Part shown: positions 36,939-51,900 of the stretch, piece by piece | Layout of the letters: every line of letters begins with the position of its first letter | How positions within the stretch are numbered: the first letter of the stretch is position 1 | NCBI GenBank assembly: GCA_035582835.1 | Contig: JAYKAV010000877.1 | Coordinates: forward strand, 1,444,230-1,508,229 | DNA from: Phoebastria nigripes | Lineage: Eukaryota > Chordata > Aves > Procellariiformes > Diomedeidae | Length of the DNA stretch: 64,000 bases | Direction: 5' to 3' | The notes under the pieces: model-generated | Told to the model about the DNA's origin: nothing | Seen by the model: only the letters and a program-made list of their open reading frames with translations | Databases searched by the model: none | Program-made: the position numbers and the translations under genes

Positions 36939-39900
36939 GTAAGTCTTTCGGTCTCGGCGCTCTTACAAACGAAAGTTCGTTCGTCAAGAAGCTTGACGTT
37001 TCTTGAGCTAAAAACTAAGTTAAAGCAGTTTCACTTCTTACGGTTGCTTCTGAATTCTCAGTCCCAGTTGTACTTTTTGGAAATTGAAATGTTGGCTGTA
37101 AGTAAATAGCTTTCCAACTGTGCAAAGTAACTATTGAAGTATATATTGGGGGAAAAAACTCTCTAAAATATTTTCTATTAAAACACCAACGGTTAGGTGA
37201 GTTAGTTTCTTTCCAGCATGTCTCGCTCTCAATTATAATCTAATCTCTCTGATGAGATTCTGTAGATGCAATTCATATGTTTCAAATTTAGTATTATTTT
37301 CAGGAACCTTTTTTGTACGAAGTGATAGTTTGTAAATACTGCTGTGACAAAAGTTGTCATGATTCTGAGGAATTCTGATAGGTGTGTTGTCCTCTGAATA
37401 AGGTGTAAGTTTTTTTGCTTAACATACTGTATTTTTAGTAAGAGTAGCTTTTCTAATGTAACATGGATTTTTCACTTACACAGTTATATTTCTAAGGAAG
37501 GAAACGAACAGAAATTGTGGTCATATTTCAAGTTCAGCTTTGGAGCTTAGATCAGATTTGCATAAGTTCTTGCCCATCTCTGGAAAACTGGGTTGAACTC
37601 TTGTTTTTGATTGAATGTAGTTTTAAATGAAGATTAATCTTTATCTTTTCAGAAATAAAGCTACACTGATTAGTTTAGATCAAACTTCACTTACGAAATT
37701 TTGATTAAATGTTTGATTGGAGGCAAGAAAGAGTTGGTGGTTTGCAAATGAGTTCATATCTTTAATTCCTGCTTCTGTTGATATGAAGAACTGTAGAGTT
37801 TCATCCAATCCTGCTACCTGCCTTTGAAGGTAGTTAAGATCTCTGAGAGTCCTGAGAATAGGATATACTTCAGTTGAGAAAGAAATTGACTGACAGGAGA
37901 AATATTAATAGTCATAGGAAACTTTGGAATGGTTGAATTTAACTACATGAATATTTTATGACCAAATCTTCTTTCCATGCACATATGATTGCTGATGTTA
38001 GACTGGCACTTTAACTATAGTGTTGAGAGTCCTTTCACACTTTAAAATTCATCTGAATTGAGGTATTATATAGCTACAATCCTCTTGGCTCCTGTCTTTC
38101 AAAAATCAGTTATTTTTCAGTTTATGTTTTATAGCTCTAAATCCAGTTTCTTCAATGCTCATATCCTTTGATTCTAAGTGCTCCCAATCCCATTCTCCCT
38201 CCCCTCCCTGTCCCCTGCTGGAAAGGTTGCTCTCGCTGTTTTAAACAGTGTCCTTAAAAGAAAAAGAAAAAACAAACTTGAATTTTTTTTTATTTTCATT
38301 GAGCGTCATTGTAATGCACTTAGTGTTTACAGCAGCTATTAGATTTTAGTTCTNTGCTGCTGATGAAATGATCTCGTACAGATCTGTGGAAATAACAGGT
38401 AAGGAGATCAGAGGTCCGAGGGAATACATAAAAGTCTGGAATTCCCTATAAATATTTTACTAAGGGATGGGCTTGGAAGGCAGTGGAGGATTGCCTCCTG
38501 GTCCATACACCATCTTCACTGTTAGTACAGTTTGGGGAACTCTCCTGTCTTTTGGAATATTTTCAGTACTGTGCCTGTATTTTTAGTATGGGAAGATATA
38601 TTTGAATGCCTGTCCATAGCACGTATCCACCATCTGGAGAGAAGAGTGCATAGTTCCACAAAGAGGGGTTTAATACCCCATCACTCCTCCAACTCTACAA
38701 AAGTGCATTTAGTCTGCCTTTTACAAGGCTTTGGGGAAAGATCATGTACTGTGCTCGTCTGCCTCCTGTTTCCCTGGCCATTATGAATTGAGTTGCTGAA
38801 ACTAAAAAGATGATTCATGTTTTAACTTGTAAAGTTTTTGGCAGTGTTGAATCCTAATGTAGCAAAATCAAACTGAATTGTACTCGAGTTCTTATTTCAT
38901 TTTGTGTAGGAGTAGGGAGCAGTCAGTCCAGTTCTGAGTTGGGAGGTGGAGCATTTCTCTTGTTAAAAACAAAAAAACAGCATTCAAGTGTTCTTACTCT
39001 TTTTGTGATGCTGGGGAAATATATGGCCGATTAAGGTCCTTGAACAATAGTTAGTCCTAAACGTACAGTTCTCCTTTCCTGCAAACAGAAAATATGCAAT
39101 AGNCTTGTGCTTAACAATAAAGTTTATCTTTCTTTTCTTACTTTTGTTATTGCCNTTACAGTTATGTAGCTTTCTGTATGAAACTTGTTGATATGCTCCT
39201 CTCATTTGGAATTAAACCAATTTTGGTATTTGATGGATGCACCCTACCTTCTAAGAAGGAAGTGGAAAAGGCCCGACGAGAGTAAGTACTGAACTGTATT
39301 GATTTGCAAGCAAAGCAGTATGTTTAACACTACAATTCATTTTCAAAGTTGAAAAACCTCAAACTTCAGCTAGGTAATAATCTCTGGTAAACATTCCTGC
39401 AATGTAGTGTTATTTCATTTAATTTACATTTAAAAATCGTACAAACCTCTTCTTAGAGGTTTTATTCCAAAAATAGAAATGCACTTCATAAATGAAAGCA
39501 CTTTTATAGAGGAAGGAAGTAAACCTCTGAGCATTAGTTCCTGTAATGTATTAAAGGCTTTTAGTTTACCCGCTCTCATGATTTCTGGACAAAAATATTT
39601 CTTCCCAATATGATTTTATTTAAAAATAACACCACCTTCCTCGTCTTTCCCTACAAATAATCAGATAAACTTGTTTCAGGTTTGGATTCAGGTCCCTATA
39701 TAATGGGACTTCTCACTGAAGCGGTGAGAATTTTTCACTAGTGGTTTTTATTTATAAATTCTCATGGGACATATGCTTCCTTCAGCGTGGAGCCAACAAT
39801 TTCCGATATTTGAAGTGAAGTAAATGATGCCTCCTGTCCTCTAAACCAATAAGTATCTAATGTCAGGTATTCCCAAATTCCATTAAATCTATTTTACTGC

Positions 39901-42900
39901 AACCTGAGAGTGGGTGCATCTCTCCTTTTACACTGCTGATCTCAATTCCTGAGTTGTCACTGTTTTCTGAGAAAACATTATAAATTTCAACATGCCAATC
40001 TAATCATCCTTGTCAATACAATGACTTAGTTATTCTCATGTTTTAAAAAATTACACAGCAGAACAGATTTGGGAAGTGTTCATCTGCAAAACAATTTCCT
40101 CCTCCCCCCCCCCGCTTTCCTACCTATCTCTCTTAGTCCTTTCCGCTACTTGTTCTTTTAAGTGAAAAAATAATCTGAGATTGCTGGATATTTTTGTTTA
40201 TCTTTCAGGAAGCGTCAAGCCAGTCTTCTGAAGGGGAAACAATTGTTGCAGGAAGGGAGACTGTCAGAAGCTAGGGAATGTTTTGGGCGCAGTGTAAATG
40301 TTACCCATGTTATGGCTCATGAAGTTATTAAAGTAAGTTGTCAATGCTGTTGATACCAACAGTTTTAAAAAAATATGCAGTAGGTAGCATGTCTTACTCT
40401 GCTTTGTATGGCTACATCACTACCTCTTCTATGTAGACAGAAAAATATTCCCCCCTTCTTAGCCTCTAATTGTCCTGCATAGATTGGATTATGTCAGGCA
40501 CAATTAACAAACTTTAACTTCACTTCAAGTTTATTATGCCCAGTTGTATAAATAATGATGATGTGTCAACTGAAATACATATCTTCTTACTGCTATGAAC
40601 TGACCTTGGTAACACCAACAGTTTTACTTTTGCTGCACAAAAGCTAAACCCAATTTTTTTTTTTATTTTTTTCCCCTCAGCTAGTTCCTGAGAATAGACT
40701 ACAGAAAAAATGTTGGCTGCTTAAAAACCTTTCTAGTAGCTTTTTGCTACCCTTCCACTGCAGTCATAGGATCTTTATCAAAATAGTATTAGATTTGTTC
40801 TAGTGCTGTTTTCCTTTGTCCAGAATATAACTTGCATGAGTTTGAAGCTGGCACCTGTGGTCAGATGCAGTAAGCACAGTGTTACAGGCTAACACAGGAA
40901 AGGTTGTTTTTGTAAACTAGTCTGTGTAGGTCTAAACTGNTTGAAACTTGAGTTTTAAATCTGAAATATTGGGCTGTAATGGGGGGATGGGTGTGTGATT
41001 AGAAAGATCACCGTTTCATTTTTTTTTAAGGTAGAGGTTCTTAGGCTTTCAGATGCCTTAAAGTAATTACTGAAAATTGATGCAAAGTACTTGTATGCTT
41101 CTTGTTTATGTACAGGCTGCACGAGGCCGGGGAGTTGATTGTATTGTTGCTCCTTATGAAGCTGATGCTCAGTTGGCTTATCTTAATAAGACTGGCATGG
41201 TTCAAGCTATAATTACAGAAGACTCTGATCTTTTAGCTTTTGGATGTAAAAAGGTATGGAATAAAATCCTAACAGCCTTTACCTCTTGCTGATATCTAAA
41301 AGCAGAGTTTGAAGTTGCCAAATGTGTTTGATGTATCGATTTATTCTTCTACGGTAAATGTGGGAAACAGAAGAATGAGAATAGTGCTCAGTCTCTGTTG
41401 TTTCCACCAAGTGCAACAAACTAGTTTATATGGGTGAAAATTATTTTTTTCACTTCCTCTTAATTTCCAGGTGTTTCTGAAAATTGACAAGTTTGGAAAT
41501 GGACTAGAGGTAGATCAAGCTCGACTAGGAAACTGCAAGCAGCTTGGAAATGTATTTACAGAAGAGAAATTCCGCTACATGTGCATTCTTTCTGGTTGTG
41601 ACTACCTCTCGTCAATTCATGGAATTGGGTTAGCTAAAGCATGCAGGTTACTAAAATTAGCCAACAATCCAGATATTATAAAGGTAAACTTGGTTTTGCT
41701 TTCTGTGTTGGCTTTTTGGGAGCCTATATCAGTATATATGAAATTAACACTGAATTGAAAATATGAGGGGTTCTTGACTTCCTCCATTTTGAGGAGAATG
41801 CTAAAAGAAGTATTTTTCACCTGTGCTTTAGAAAGATGCTGAGCTGAACTTACTCAAGTGTTGAAGCTATTATATATTTAATGAAATACACCGAAGTAAA
41901 CTTAAAGAATTGTTCTAATCCTTGGAGGGCATATTCTATTTGAGGACAGACTTAATTTTTTGTAAGGCTCTGGATTTTTTTTTTCCCTCATTACCTGCTC
42001 TTTCTTCTGTTTTTGCAGATTAGTTATTAGAACTGCTAATTGAACTCTGTTACTTTTGCATTAAAAAAGTACACTTTTATCTGTGTGGGGGAGGGGCAGG
42101 GATTGGCATCTTATTTGATTCCCTTTTTGCATTTAATTACATACATACGGATACAGACATTTATATATTAAAAACATTGTGAAAGAAAAGTTTGGTATGG
42201 TGCAAAACAGAAAATAAGGTAGATTGTTGTGTGTGGTGTGTGNNNNNNNNNNNNNNNNNNNNNNNNNNNNNNNNNNNNNNNNNNNNNNNNNNNNNNNNNN
42301 NNNNNNNNNNNNNNNNNNNNNNNNNNNNNNNNNNNNNNNNNNNNNNNNNNNNNNNNNNNNNNNNNNNNNNNNNNNNNNNNNNNNNNNNNNNNNNNNNNNN
42401 NNNNNNNNNNNNNNNNNNNNNNNNNNNNNNNNNNNNNNNNNNNNNNNNNNNNNNNNNNNNNNNNNNNNNNNNNNNNNNNNNNNNNNNNNNNNNNNNNNNN
42501 NNNNNNNNNNNNNNNNNNNNNNNNNNNNNNNNNNNNNNNNNNNNNNNNNNNNNNNNNNNNNNNNNNNNNNNNNNNNNNNNNNNNNNNNNNNNNNNNNNNN
42601 NNNNNNNNNNNNNNNNNNNNNNNNNNNNNNNNNNNNNNNNNNNNNNNNNNNNNNNNNNNNNNNNNNNNNNNNNNNNNNNNNNNNNNNNNNNNNNNNNNNN
42701 NNNNNNNNNNNNNNNNNNNNNNNNNNNNNNNNNNNNNNNNNNNNNNNNNNNNNNNNNNNNNNNNNNNNNNNNNNNNNNNNNNNNNNNNNNNNNNNNNNNN
42801 NNNNNNNNNNNNNNNNNNNNNNNNNNNNNNNNNNNNNNNNNNNNNNNNNNNNNNNNNNNNNNNNNNNNNNNNNNNNNNNNNNNNNNNNNNNNNNNNNNNN

Positions 42901-45900
42901 NNNNNNNNNNNNNNNNNNNNNNNNNNNNNNNNNNNNNNNNNNNNNNNNNNNNNNNNNNNNNNNNNNNNNNNNNNNNNNNNNNNNNNNNNNNNNNNNNNNN
43001 NNNNNNNNNNNNNNNNNNNNNNNNNNNNNNNNNNNNNNNNNNNNNNNNNNNNNNNNNNNNNNNNNNNNNNNNNNNNNNNNNNNNNNNNNNNNNNNNNNNN
43101 NNNNNNNNGCTTATGTGTTCTGATAATATGAATGATAAAATTTGACATGCATTAGTTTTAACCAATATACCTTAAGGAGATGCTCTGTATTTCTATTCAG
43201 ATTTTGTATTTATTTATTGGACAAGATGTATTTATAAAAAGTTGAATTGTGTTATTTAAGTGATTGTAAACAACTTGAGAGTGGGAAAATAATGTACAAA
43301 ACTTCTTTTTTCCTTACCCTGTTTAAGTCCGCTTGTTGTAACAGGACACACATTCCTCATTTAATTACAAGCAAAGATACTTAATAATTGAAATGGATTT
43401 AACCTTTTGTATAACCTGTTTAAATGAAACAANCAATTTTTTTTTTTTGACAGGTTATTAAGAAAATGGGGCAGTACTTGAAGATGAATATAACAGTACC
43501 AGAAGAATACATACAGGGTTTTACACGAGCCAATAATACATTCCTTTATCAGTTAGTTTTTGATCCCGTCAACAGAAAACTAGTTCCTCTGAATGCATAT
43601 GGGGATGATATTGATCCAGAAACACTAATTTATGCAGGACGGTATCCTTTGTTTTGAGACAACAGAGTGGGGAAGTAAGGGTGAACAGATGTGGCGGTTT
43701 ATTCTTTTCGTTGCATCTGTGGTGTACTTGCATTTTTCATTGCATCTCTGCTGTTGACTAAATCTTGGCTTTTCTGCAATCTTAGAAAGTTTTTTTTTTT
43801 TTTTCTTCTTTTCTCTTTTGCTCTGATTTTAATTAATTAAAAAAAAGTGCAGGAGGTAACTGAGTGACCTATCATTGACATATCTTTTTAGGCAGAAATT
43901 ATTTATCTTTTTTTTCTTTTTAGAAAACAACTCGTTAAATACAGGTTATATTTAAACTGTTTGAGTCGCTTTACGACTGTCTTTAATCTCTGCCTGTGTT
44001 AAGTGCATTACAATCCCTGCCAGTTTAATTCTTGCAATCCGTGTTCAATTCATTCCCTAATCTAAGCATTTCCTGTTTTACCAGATATCTCTTCCTTTAG
44101 AACAAGTAGCATTTTGCCACATTTGTGAGCATAAATTTCAGCATGGAAGATTAGGAAAATTAGGAAGACAGAGAGGGGACTGTTGAAGTAGTTACTAGCT
44201 TTGTATGTTCTTCAAGCCACCTAATCTCTGGCATTTCCAGAAATTAGGAAGGAGAAGGATGGTAACTTTCCTGCTGATGATTGAAGGTTTTCCTTTTGAC
44301 TTTTGTGATTTGCCAAGCACTGCAGATCTACTACAATTGCTGTTGGATCAGATTGAGTCATGAGTAGTAGTATTAATGCTTTTGGTTAATATTCTAGCAA
44401 TGCTTTTTAGCACAAAAATGGGAAACAGCTAGTCTAAATCCAATGCTTTCATTACATTGAAATTTAATGTAATATTCAGATATTTTCCTTTAATATCATG
44501 GGAACAGACATTTTGGTGATGGTACTGCTTTTCAAATTGCCATTGGCAACATTGATATTGATACAATGGAACAAATTGATAATTATAACCCTGACACTGC
44601 ACAGGTAACATCTTTGTTATGAAGTTATATGTTAGATTTTGATGTGGGTCTGAACATTCATGGAAAAATACGATTGAATGTTATCCGCAACTGACTTGGC
44701 AGTGAAAGCTATTGTGCTGTTACAGAAACTGTAACACACATATTTCTCATTCTTTGTACAGGTAAAATTTTACTTTTCATGGCATTTGAGTTTAATGTTT
44801 GTTTTACTTTCAGACTTTTTTGATAAGTCCTTAATGCTATTTACAGAAGTAACTGATTTGGATTTCTTCCAAGTATATAACTCTGAGGAAAGTATTTTCC
44901 CAAATTAGGTTTTTGATAAAATTAAATAAAACTTAAACTTTTAATTTTGTCTGAGGTGAGCAGTTAGTCACTTGCACCATATTGGAATGAAGAAGTNAGG
45001 GCAGCACAAAAGAGAGAGAATTTGTATGAAAAGCTTGAGAAAGTGGGAACAAAAAAGAAAATGTTTGTGTAGAGTATGTCACTAGTTGTTGTGCAAATGT
45101 CAAAATGTCCTTACATGCTAAATCAGGAAATCATATGTAGAAGGCAAAATTATAAACCTATGTCTTGTTTTTTAAATTTTTTTTTTTTTGTAGCCTGTGC
45201 AGCAGAGAAGTTGTGGCTGGAATGACAGACGTGCTAATCATGTAAATAGCATTTGGAGCAGAGACTACAAGCTTGGCCCTAATGCAGATACTGTTCCTCA
45301 TAAAATGCATTTACTAGAGAAACCAACAACCAAAGGCATGGAGAAGATAATTAGTGTTAAAGGGCTAAAACTTCCAGGCAAAGAGCTCTTGGCAAAAAGG
45401 CCAAGGAGTGGTATGTTTTTTATTAAAATAAGTATATAAATAACAGTAGAAGGCTGTGGGGAAAGGAAGGATTTTATCTCAGACTTGATGGCATGAGATT
45501 TTAGAGGTCTAATTCTAACTCTTGTTGTCTGTATTCTTATTTCAACAAGCTGCAAGACTAACGAGCNATAATATTAAAGCCTAAGTAACAATTAAGGGTG
45601 GCAGCAAACTTTCAGCAGCACTTGATAACTTTCTTTAATTTGCTATAAAACTTTGTTGTTTTCAATTTTAAGTTGTCATGTTTAATACCATCTGTTCTAT
45701 TTTTAGATATTTTTTGTTTTAATTTCCATCTTATGATGGCTTGTGAAGAAATTAAAATAGCCTATTTTTCCTACAGTTGATATTTGGCCAGACAGAAAAT
45801 TTAAAGAATCTTTTCTATACTCTTCTAACACCGTGCTGCCTGTATCCCCTGTATAGGTATTCTTTACTCCAACTTCCTCACTTTCTCTAGTAAATCTGTG

Positions 45901-48900
45901 CTATCTTGTCTTCTACACCACTTAAGTTATATGTGCTGAAATAAACCGTGGGCTTGTAATAGAAGGGGCACGTCTTTGTTCCCATTGTGCTTTCTCTGAT
46001 ATGGTATTTTCTTTTCCTCTGCTTCCTTTGGTTTTTGATTATGCTACTAGGGCTCCTTTTTTGCCTTTGTTACTCCTGATAGCTTCCTACTCCCTGGTTT
46101 ATCAAAATATGTAGTTAGTTTAGCAATATGCCTTTAAGTCAAATTTAGGTTTGCTTTCAAAGTGTTTTGAAAAAAAAAAAAAAAAAAATCATGTTTCATT
46201 TCAGCTGTTCTACCTTCACTCAATCTACCTTTCATAGAAAGTTACTTTTAAGGCTATGTTCTAGAAAACAACTGTGTTAAAGACTTCTAAACTAATGTCA
46301 AGAATGTTCCTACCAGACCTTACTAATACTTTTAAGCCTGTGAGAGTATATATGTAATGCTCAATTCTCTCATAACTGGTTAATTCTAGAACATGCTTCC
46401 ACAGTGATGCTTAAATTGTCTTTTAGATTTAGAAGAAATCTCAGATGGCGATCTGTTGAACCAATATTCATTTTCAAAAGCAAAAAAATTCAAGAAGGAG
46501 AGTGATCATGATGGTCAAGCACAAAAGAGAGTATCAGCAATACAAAGCCATGATTCTTCAGGGAATTCTGTCACTCAAGAAAGCTCTAACTCCCTGCCCA
46601 GAGTTAGAAATAAATTTGCTTCCTTTCTACAAAGGAAAAACAAAGAGAAGGATGCTGTAATTGTTCCAGGAACAAGAAGCAGGTATGCTTGCATCACATG
46701 TTTTAATAAGTAGCAAAATACTACTAGTTGTCCTGGTTGCTGAAATAACCTGAATACTGAAAATGAGAAAAATGCTACCTCAGACTTTTTTTATGCAACT
46801 GTATTAATGCACCTGTTGTCCTGAGCTGAGATGGAGAACCCTTTGTGCTAGACATGCTATCTGTGTGTTAGATAAATAATGTCAATTTTTTACTGCAGAA
46901 ATGAAGACTGTGAGACTATTCAATACAGCCTAGCCTCTGGGTATCAAAATTAATTAGGAATTGGCCATATTTCTTTTCCAGGTAAAGGTCATATGACATA
47001 TCTCAAAAAAAAAAAAAAAGTAGGTGGTTTGTGCCAAATATGTAAGCAGTTAGTGAATATATTGACTTATGTTGACAGGGTTTTTTGTTTGTTTCAGTAA
47101 AGCCAAACCTGGTCATACTGTATGACAAATACCTCTTCTTATTCCATCCCATTCAGTTGATGCTTCTGATCTCTGCATCAGCACTTTGAGAAGAGGGACT
47201 TTGGGTTTGTTAGGTTTTTTTAATTGGCTGTGTGTTATGGGTTTTTTGGTTGTATTTGGTCACAGCTACTTGAATTGGTTTTACAAAGCATTATCATGAT
47301 TATGTCTCTTATTGTGTAATTTTTATCTTAAATAATATTTTTGAGCAGTGTAGTTTTACAGAACAGTCTTAATACTGATGTTCTTTAGCTTTAACACACA
47401 CCTTCCTGAGCTGAAACTTTTGTTATGTTGCATCAAAAATCAAGAGTTGTCAGTGATGGCAGGTTATTCTCTAAAGCAATGCTCAGTTTCTTAAAAAAAC
47501 TCTGACTTACTCTTAGGAGCTGCTGCTATAGCGTGGAAAAGAACTAGATAGGTTCTAATTTCCTTGATAAGAGGTGCTGAAGTGTTTCACTACTGTTTAG
47601 CTTTATGATAATTAATGAATATATTTTTAAATTATGTAGGATTCCTAGATGTTTCTCTCTTTCAGATGAAGAACCTTATTAGTATTTCAGTCAATGAATG
47701 ACATATTTACAGATGCTTTTTTCCCCGCTTTTTTTACTGTTATCTGTTAAATGCCTCCCTGAGGGACTAAGACTTTGCCCATTGTCAAAATAATTTGTGT
47801 CTGCAAGTGCACTTCAAAAATAAAATTGATGGATAGAGACAACTATTGGGTTTTGGAGATGACATACTCATTTGCAGTAACTTTCTTCTCCCTTGCCTTC
47901 ACCTTTTTTTACTTTTTTTAGGTTTTTCTGCAATGATGCAATTATGTTTGACNGTAGAGCAAAGAAGGATGACAGTGATCTAACTCAAGATGCTGACCAG
48001 GATTGCCAGAAACAGGACGTAAAACATGTAGCACAAGATGTTTCTCAATTTTCAGAAACTGAAAAATCAACAAAGGCTATCTTTACACCTCCTGGAGAAA
48101 TGCAGAAAAATTGCTTCCAGTGGTTTAGCAGCCTCGTAAATAATTCAGGAAATCCTGGTCCATCTCATACTGTATTTTCACAGCAGTTTCACCAACAGAG
48201 AAGCAACTGCGTGGTATCCCAGGAAGATCAGATTAATGGGGTACAAACAGAGAGCGGGGCAGTGTGTGGCGAATTGGAGGAAGAATCCTCCCACTTAACA
48301 GAACTGGAACGCTCATCACAGTCTCAAAGGTCTTGTGACCCATCAGAATGCAGTTTGGAGTTTTCAGAAATACTGCAAGTGTCTAACAACAGTTCAGATG
48401 CAGAAGTAAGAAAACTAGACATTGTTTCAGCATTTGCTTTCACTTTAAATTATAAAAGAAATTGGGCACAAAGTCTTCTCTTCCAAGTGATACCCTGCAG
48501 ATTATGAAGTTTGTGCTAACAAAACTTGTTAATGCTTAACATAGTTATGTAGAATGGATTGACTTACTAGCTTAAATCAAGTCTGTTCTCTGGTTTTAGT
48601 TTGTCTTCAGTCTTTCCACTGCTATCACTACAGTGGGTCATAAAAAAACCAGGTAGGCTAGCTTTTGTTCTCTGCTTTTGTTAGTCCCTGAAGAAGTCCT
48701 TTCAGAAAGCATATGTGTGGCACCATAGTGTTGCTTGCTGAAAATAAGCCCAGGTTTTTGTATAAGTTCTTAGAATTGCTGAAAACATTATACCTTAAAA
48801 GTATATATGTGTAGATATAGAAATATACAATGTGTGGAAAAGAAAAAAAAAAAAAAAAAAATCGAGCACAAAGAAGCCAAAACTTTAAAACCAAAAATTT

Positions 48901-51900
48901 TAAAACCAAATGAATTTTCTCTTGATGAAGGAATCTGACTCCAATTCAAAACTGGCTGATGATCAATATACTCAGTCTCCAGTATTTTCTGCTGTTCAAA
49001 CTGACAGAAAAAATACGATCATAAAGACCAAGGTAAGAATTCTTTTAACTTTACTATGAGCTCTACTAAACTCTGAAAATCAGTTTTTGCTTTCTAGTAG
49101 TTCATTCTAGAACTCTTAATGAAAGAATCTTAAGCAATGCACATGTTGGCAAGAGAAAACTATATTCTTGTTCACTTGTATCAGAGCTGAGATGAATTAT
49201 AACCAGGCCACCTATGATTGATATCACAGTTGCAACTTGTTTGGGGATTTTAAACACTTCGGTGTAAAATAAGAAGCCAAGCTAAGGCAAAAAAACCCAC
49301 TTCTTAATTTTCCTTAGGCATGCTAAATGCAAGATTTTATGATGAAAATTGCAGTCATGTTCATAATCCAGATACAGTCACAAGATACAACCTCATTTCA
49401 TTGCTTCTCTTGATAAATCTGCTAGTTTAGCAGTCTCCTTCCTCTTTGACTAGAAAAAGTGTGTTTAAATTTCAAAATCTAGAAAGGTTTTAGTCAACCT
49501 TTCTTGTTTAATTGTTTTAGCTAAAAGCATTGTTAGACACTTAATGAATCAGTATGGACGGACAGTCAATTTTCCTTCAGAGCCTGCATTTCAGTTATTT
49601 TTCCTATTTGTTGGGCACCTGTAATTTGACTTCTGTGTGGTTTCTTAGATGTCTAAGAATAAACTTATGTCCCTTGTCTTTGTCTTTGTGACATTTCTAA
49701 GAGCTTTACCCATTTGTCTAGTTTACAAAACTTCTAAGACCTTAACAGCTAAAAGTGCTCTAACTCCTCAGGCATTGTCATTAGAATTGGCCAAAAGATT
49801 CGTAAGTCAAAGGAAGATGCTTTTATCCTTTCATGTACACCCCTACTGACTTCTTTCTTGTAGACAGACTAAAAATCACAAGCTTCTTTGACAAACAAGA
49901 ATATTGTGTATGTTTTGTGTAATAGTGACACCTTGTGGTTATTATTAGTAACTTCTGTGTTAAGCTGGAATTTACATCTGGATTCTGGAACACCTGATTA
50001 CAAAAATTGATGCTTTTTCATTAGATTAACACTTTGCCCGCTTCTCCTCAACAAGACTAAGCAATGAAATGAAATCATCCTGGGACTCAGAATTTTATTA
50101 CTTTGTTTTTAAGAATGTATTTAATATGTTTTGCTTAATGTTTTGCTTACCTTAAAGGTATATTGGGAGAATGAATATACTAAATATTGGGGAATACACA
50201 GTATGGAAGTACTGAGGTAATACAAGCATCATATATGAACAAATTTTCAGGATGCTTGGAGCTCTTCAGACAATAGGAATCTGCTGAAAATCCATGAGGA
50301 CAGTAGGGTTAGTTTAAAGCAAGCGGCTAGTAGGAGGATTTCCCCCACTTACTTCCTTGGCCATGCATTCCCTCTGCTTTCTTTATGTGCTGGTAATAAT
50401 ACTTACAATGAATTGGACCAGAAGACTGACTTGGCTGAAAACTAACTTGACAACAACAACCAAAAGGTCAATCATATTGGAACTTGGGCCCACCCAGACT
50501 CTCAGGCTCGTGTGAGTCATAGCACCAGTGAGACCATTGGAACAAGTAGCCAGAATTGAAGAGGAGGGAAGTAGAGATAAGGAGCACCACTTTTGGCTCA
50601 GTTTTCCCTTAGGATTGCTTACTGCAAGTGTAAAACAAGGGAAATCTTTGCTGGTGTTAAGTACAGTAAAAGATACTGAAGGGAAGAATGAGTTCCAGAT
50701 TTAGGGAAGAAGCAGTCGATCACTTAAAACATATGTTATTCAGCTTACCAAAATCAGAATAATTTAGCTGATCTGCAGAGAAATTTAATAACTGGAGGAG
50801 GCAATCTGGGGAAGTTGTCAACTCTTATCATGGTTCCAGTCCAAAATGTGAAGTGCCTAGCTAGTCAATTCTAATATCAAAACTAATAGAAGCTTTTCTC
50901 TAACAGATGCCTATAAGATAGTAAGCTCTCTAGGACCTTGTAGATTTTTCTGTGATAGTATTCCAGCTGTGGTTTTTACTGCTAATTATTTTCCACAATT
51001 GCTATGAGCTCAGCAAAGAGGCTAATATTGACAAAGGAAAAGAGAGCAATCTACTCTGCTTTTAAGTTTCTTAGTGGGTATTCNACATGCAGCTTTGCCT
51101 ACTTTTGGGTTAGTTAAGTTACAACTCTGATGTAATTCAGTACCACAAAGAAATGTAGGATTATGGGTGACTTCACATGTGTTGCAAAAAGCCTGAGGTG
51201 ATAGATAAACAGCAAAATACTATAAAGCAGGAAGTTCTAGGATTTTATTTTATTCTTCCTATTATTCTTGTTCCAATTTTTAACCTACATTTTAAACTTC
51301 CCCCCCCCCAATTTTACTTGGGATTCCAAAATCTGCTTAGTCTATTCAGGTAGAAACAATGTCATTTCAGTAAAAAACTATATAACAAGTGTGTGTGGGG
51401 ATGGCAAAATGCAATGTCGTTTTGGAAAGAACTGAGGTATGAGTTTGCTTTGAAGAAAAGCCTGCCAACTTATTTTATTTTAAGAAAAAAAAGTGTTAGG
51501 TGATCAGTAGCAAATAGTTGGATGAGGAAGAGCTATTTCCATTAGTTAAGTGAAGCACCTGAAGTAGGCAGAGCTGTGCCATCTTCTAAAGATGATCCGG
51601 CAAAACAGAAAAGGTGATTCATTTAGAGCAAAATGCTTTATTCTTAACATTATTCAAATGGGAAATATGAGCATTATTTACAACCTAGGTGTCCTAAACT
51701 AATCTTATGTAGCCAACTGTAAAATAAGAACTTCTTACAACTGTAGACAGTCACCATCTCTTCTGCAGGTATTGTATTTTCATAATTATGTTTTGGTCCT
51801 CATAATGACAGACAAAAGCTAAAATATCAGGCTAGAAGTGAGTGATCGCTTAGAAGCTGGTAATTGTGAGTAGTTCATATTCTACAACGAAGTGGCAGAA

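Noticed and set aside
42161..43165. Five overlapping open frames of about 300 codons
   Set aside because: N-gap artefacts in an EXO1 intron.
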